DNA of 64,000 bases, taken from contig BBFS01000003.1 in assembly GCA_001313365.1 (NCBI GenBank), positions 71,642 through 135,641 on the forward strand, given 5' to 3'. Made by a program: the position numbers and the translations under genes. The stretch is from Paenarthrobacter nitroguajacolicus JCM 14115. Lineage in GTDB: Bacteria > Actinomycetota > Actinomycetes > Actinomycetales > Micrococcaceae. The notes under the pieces are model-generated. The model was not told the origin of the DNA. It made no database searches and saw only the letters and a program-made list of their open reading frames with translations. This document shows, one piece after another, positions 63,148-64,000 of the stretch (its first letter is position 1; each line of letters opens with the position of its first letter).

Positions 63148-63903
63148 TCATGGAAACTTTCGACGAGTTTTGAGGCCCCCTGAGCCAAGTATTGTTGCAT
63201 CGTTACTCACCAAGACGAATGAGAATCCACTTTTTGCAAGTCTGGCAGCAGAGGCGGGGGTCGCCGACGGCTATTCCGCAGGGAATTGAGAGTTCGGTGC
63301 AAACTTCCGCGACGGTCTGCACACGAGAGGTGACTGCTTCGTGGCCTACGTCTACTCCAAGGGAAACGCTTAGATCAGCAGGGCCGACGAAGATGGCATC
63401 AACCTCGCCGGTTTCGATGATCTTGCGTGTGTTTCTTATGGCAAGGTCGCTTTCAAGCTGCACGATAACCGCAGCTTCGCCGCCTTCTCCGATGTAGGTG
63501 CCATATTCCGTAGGCCCCAGTTGCCGGCGCGGCTCGTGGGTCCGACACCCCCGAGTTCCGCTGGGTTCAAATCGTGCTGCGCGCGCAACGGAACGTGCTT
63601 CTTCCGGGGGGGTATCGACGTGCGGGGGGCGAAAACTCCTGAAGCGCCTGCGTCAAGGCAACGCTGGATCCAGGATTGCGAGTGATCCGGAACCCGAACC
63701 AGAGGACATATTCCCTTCCCCCGGGCTATGGCGATGAGAGTCGAGGCAGTTTCCAAAGACATCGGTGAATGTTCGAGGTCCAGCACAACGAAATCGAAAC
63801 CGGCCAGGGCCATCAGTTCGAGGGACTCTATGGCAGACAACTTGATCCACGTCCCTAGAGCGGCTTCATCTCGTGTTAGCAGTGGCTGAAATGGAACGAT
63901 CAC
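63148..63903 (-). CDS. HpcH/HpaI aldolase/citrate lyase family protein
   Basis: About 255 residues. GTWIKLSAIESLELMALAGFDFVVLDLEHSPM is the family start with the acidic metal-binding region. ICPLVRVPDHSQSWIQRCLDAGASGVFAP follows, then VQLESDLAIRN with a metal-binding Glu and AIFVGPADLSVSLGV with Asp. Restoring frames gives a C-terminus AKSGFSFVLVSNDATILG. GTG 63903 follows AAAGGAGTTCCT. It likely cleaves or forms a 2-keto-3-deoxy sugar acid or related hydroxy-keto acid. Its GTG overlaps the stop of the preceding gene (GTGA). Confidence 0.85.
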
Positions 63904-64000
63904 AGGAACTCCTTTATAGGCTGAATCGAGGAGCCAGCCTGTGCGGCCACGAGGGACTGCGCTGCCTCCTTCGGCGGGATAACGGCAGGTGCGGTGCCAT
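63900..64000 (-). CDS. C-terminal end of an unidentified protein, truncated by window edge
   Basis: Only about 32 residues are visible, including PPKEAAQSLVAAQAGSSIQP and the ending IKEFL-stop. The stop overlaps the GTG of the aldolase gene, so it is the preceding gene of that operon. The end loosely resembles the C-terminus of Gfo/Idh/MocA oxidoreductases, but this is too short to assign. Confidence 0.5.
   Translation of the reverse strand, partial: GTAPAVIPPKEAAQSLVAAQAGSSIQPIKEFL

Noticed and set aside
1..64000. Poly-G/C tracts as phase-variation switches
   Set aside because: They occur several times in most genes of every functional class, including housekeeping-type enzymes, and restoring about four bases always recovers one normal protein. 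A switch mechanism would be restricted to a few loci.

Overview
The window is high-GC actinobacterial DNA, most likely from Arthrobacter or a close relative (Paenarthrobacter, Pseudarthrobacter). The evidence is the G/C-rich codon use, GTG and TTG starts, a DUF4192 gene, RbsABC-type and MalFG-type sugar transporters in catabolic operons, and a D-apiose/L-erythrulose pathway gene set. No rRNA, complete tRNA, IS element or CRISPR array was seen. Almost every gene is broken by G or C runs of 5-8 bases where the protein needs about 4. This spans unrelated gene families, so I read it as base-calling error. Coordinates below are for the inferred intact genes, with frame breaks bridged by protein similarity.

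Layout. 0-2.9 kb: a two-subunit ThDP decarboxylase, an aldehyde dehydrogenase and a small membrane protein. 2.9-5.3 kb: an SDR and an old-yellow-enzyme reductase, with a divergent ArsR regulator. 5.3-16.7 kb: an uncharacterised catabolic region with a GntR regulator, a ribose-type ABC transporter (ATPase, two permeases, distant binding protein), a carboxymuconolactone-decarboxylase-like protein, an iron alcohol dehydrogenase, a flavin dehydrogenase, an MBL-fold lactonase-like hydrolase and an FmdB-like protein. A FadR-type operator recurs at two of its promoters. 16.7-25.0 kb: an alpha-galactoside locus with LacI regulator, Gfo/Idh/MocA oxidoreductase, MalFG-type ABC importer and GH36 alpha-galactosidase, with paired operators in the divergent promoter.

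25.2-35.3 kb is an accessory defence island. It starts with a ~250-bp repeat, two identical-arm palindromes and a tRNA 3'-end fragment. It carries a CBASS-like operon (CD-NTase, E2-like protein, membrane protein) and a ~1490-residue STAND-type NTPase with an N-terminal nuclease-like domain and HEAT-like C-terminus. It ends with a DUF4192 gene and a 43-bp imperfect palindrome. A second copy of the repeat, at 59.7-60.6 kb, is joined directly to the 3' half of a DUF4192 gene. It looks like the same locus without the defence genes.

35.3-52.5 kb encodes a nearly complete route from D-apiose to D-erythrose 4-phosphate: SDR (candidate apiose dehydrogenase), ApnL lactonase, ApnO oxidoisomerase, OiaC decarboxylase, LerK kinase, and LerI and DerI isomerases. 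It also has a dedicated RbsABC-type importer with a DUF2291 protein, an MFS acid-sugar transporter and a GntR regulator. 50.8-59.5 kb adds an MFS/GH3/SGNH/SDR operon, a DUF5060-DUF4038-type glycoside hydrolase (possible apiosidase) and two TetR regulators. A shared operator, CAACCGGTTGACCRATT, occurs at three promoters and links transport, catabolism and hydrolase genes into one probable regulon. 60.8-64 kb holds a glycogen-debranching-like glycosidase, an HpcH/HpaI aldolase and the end of one further gene.
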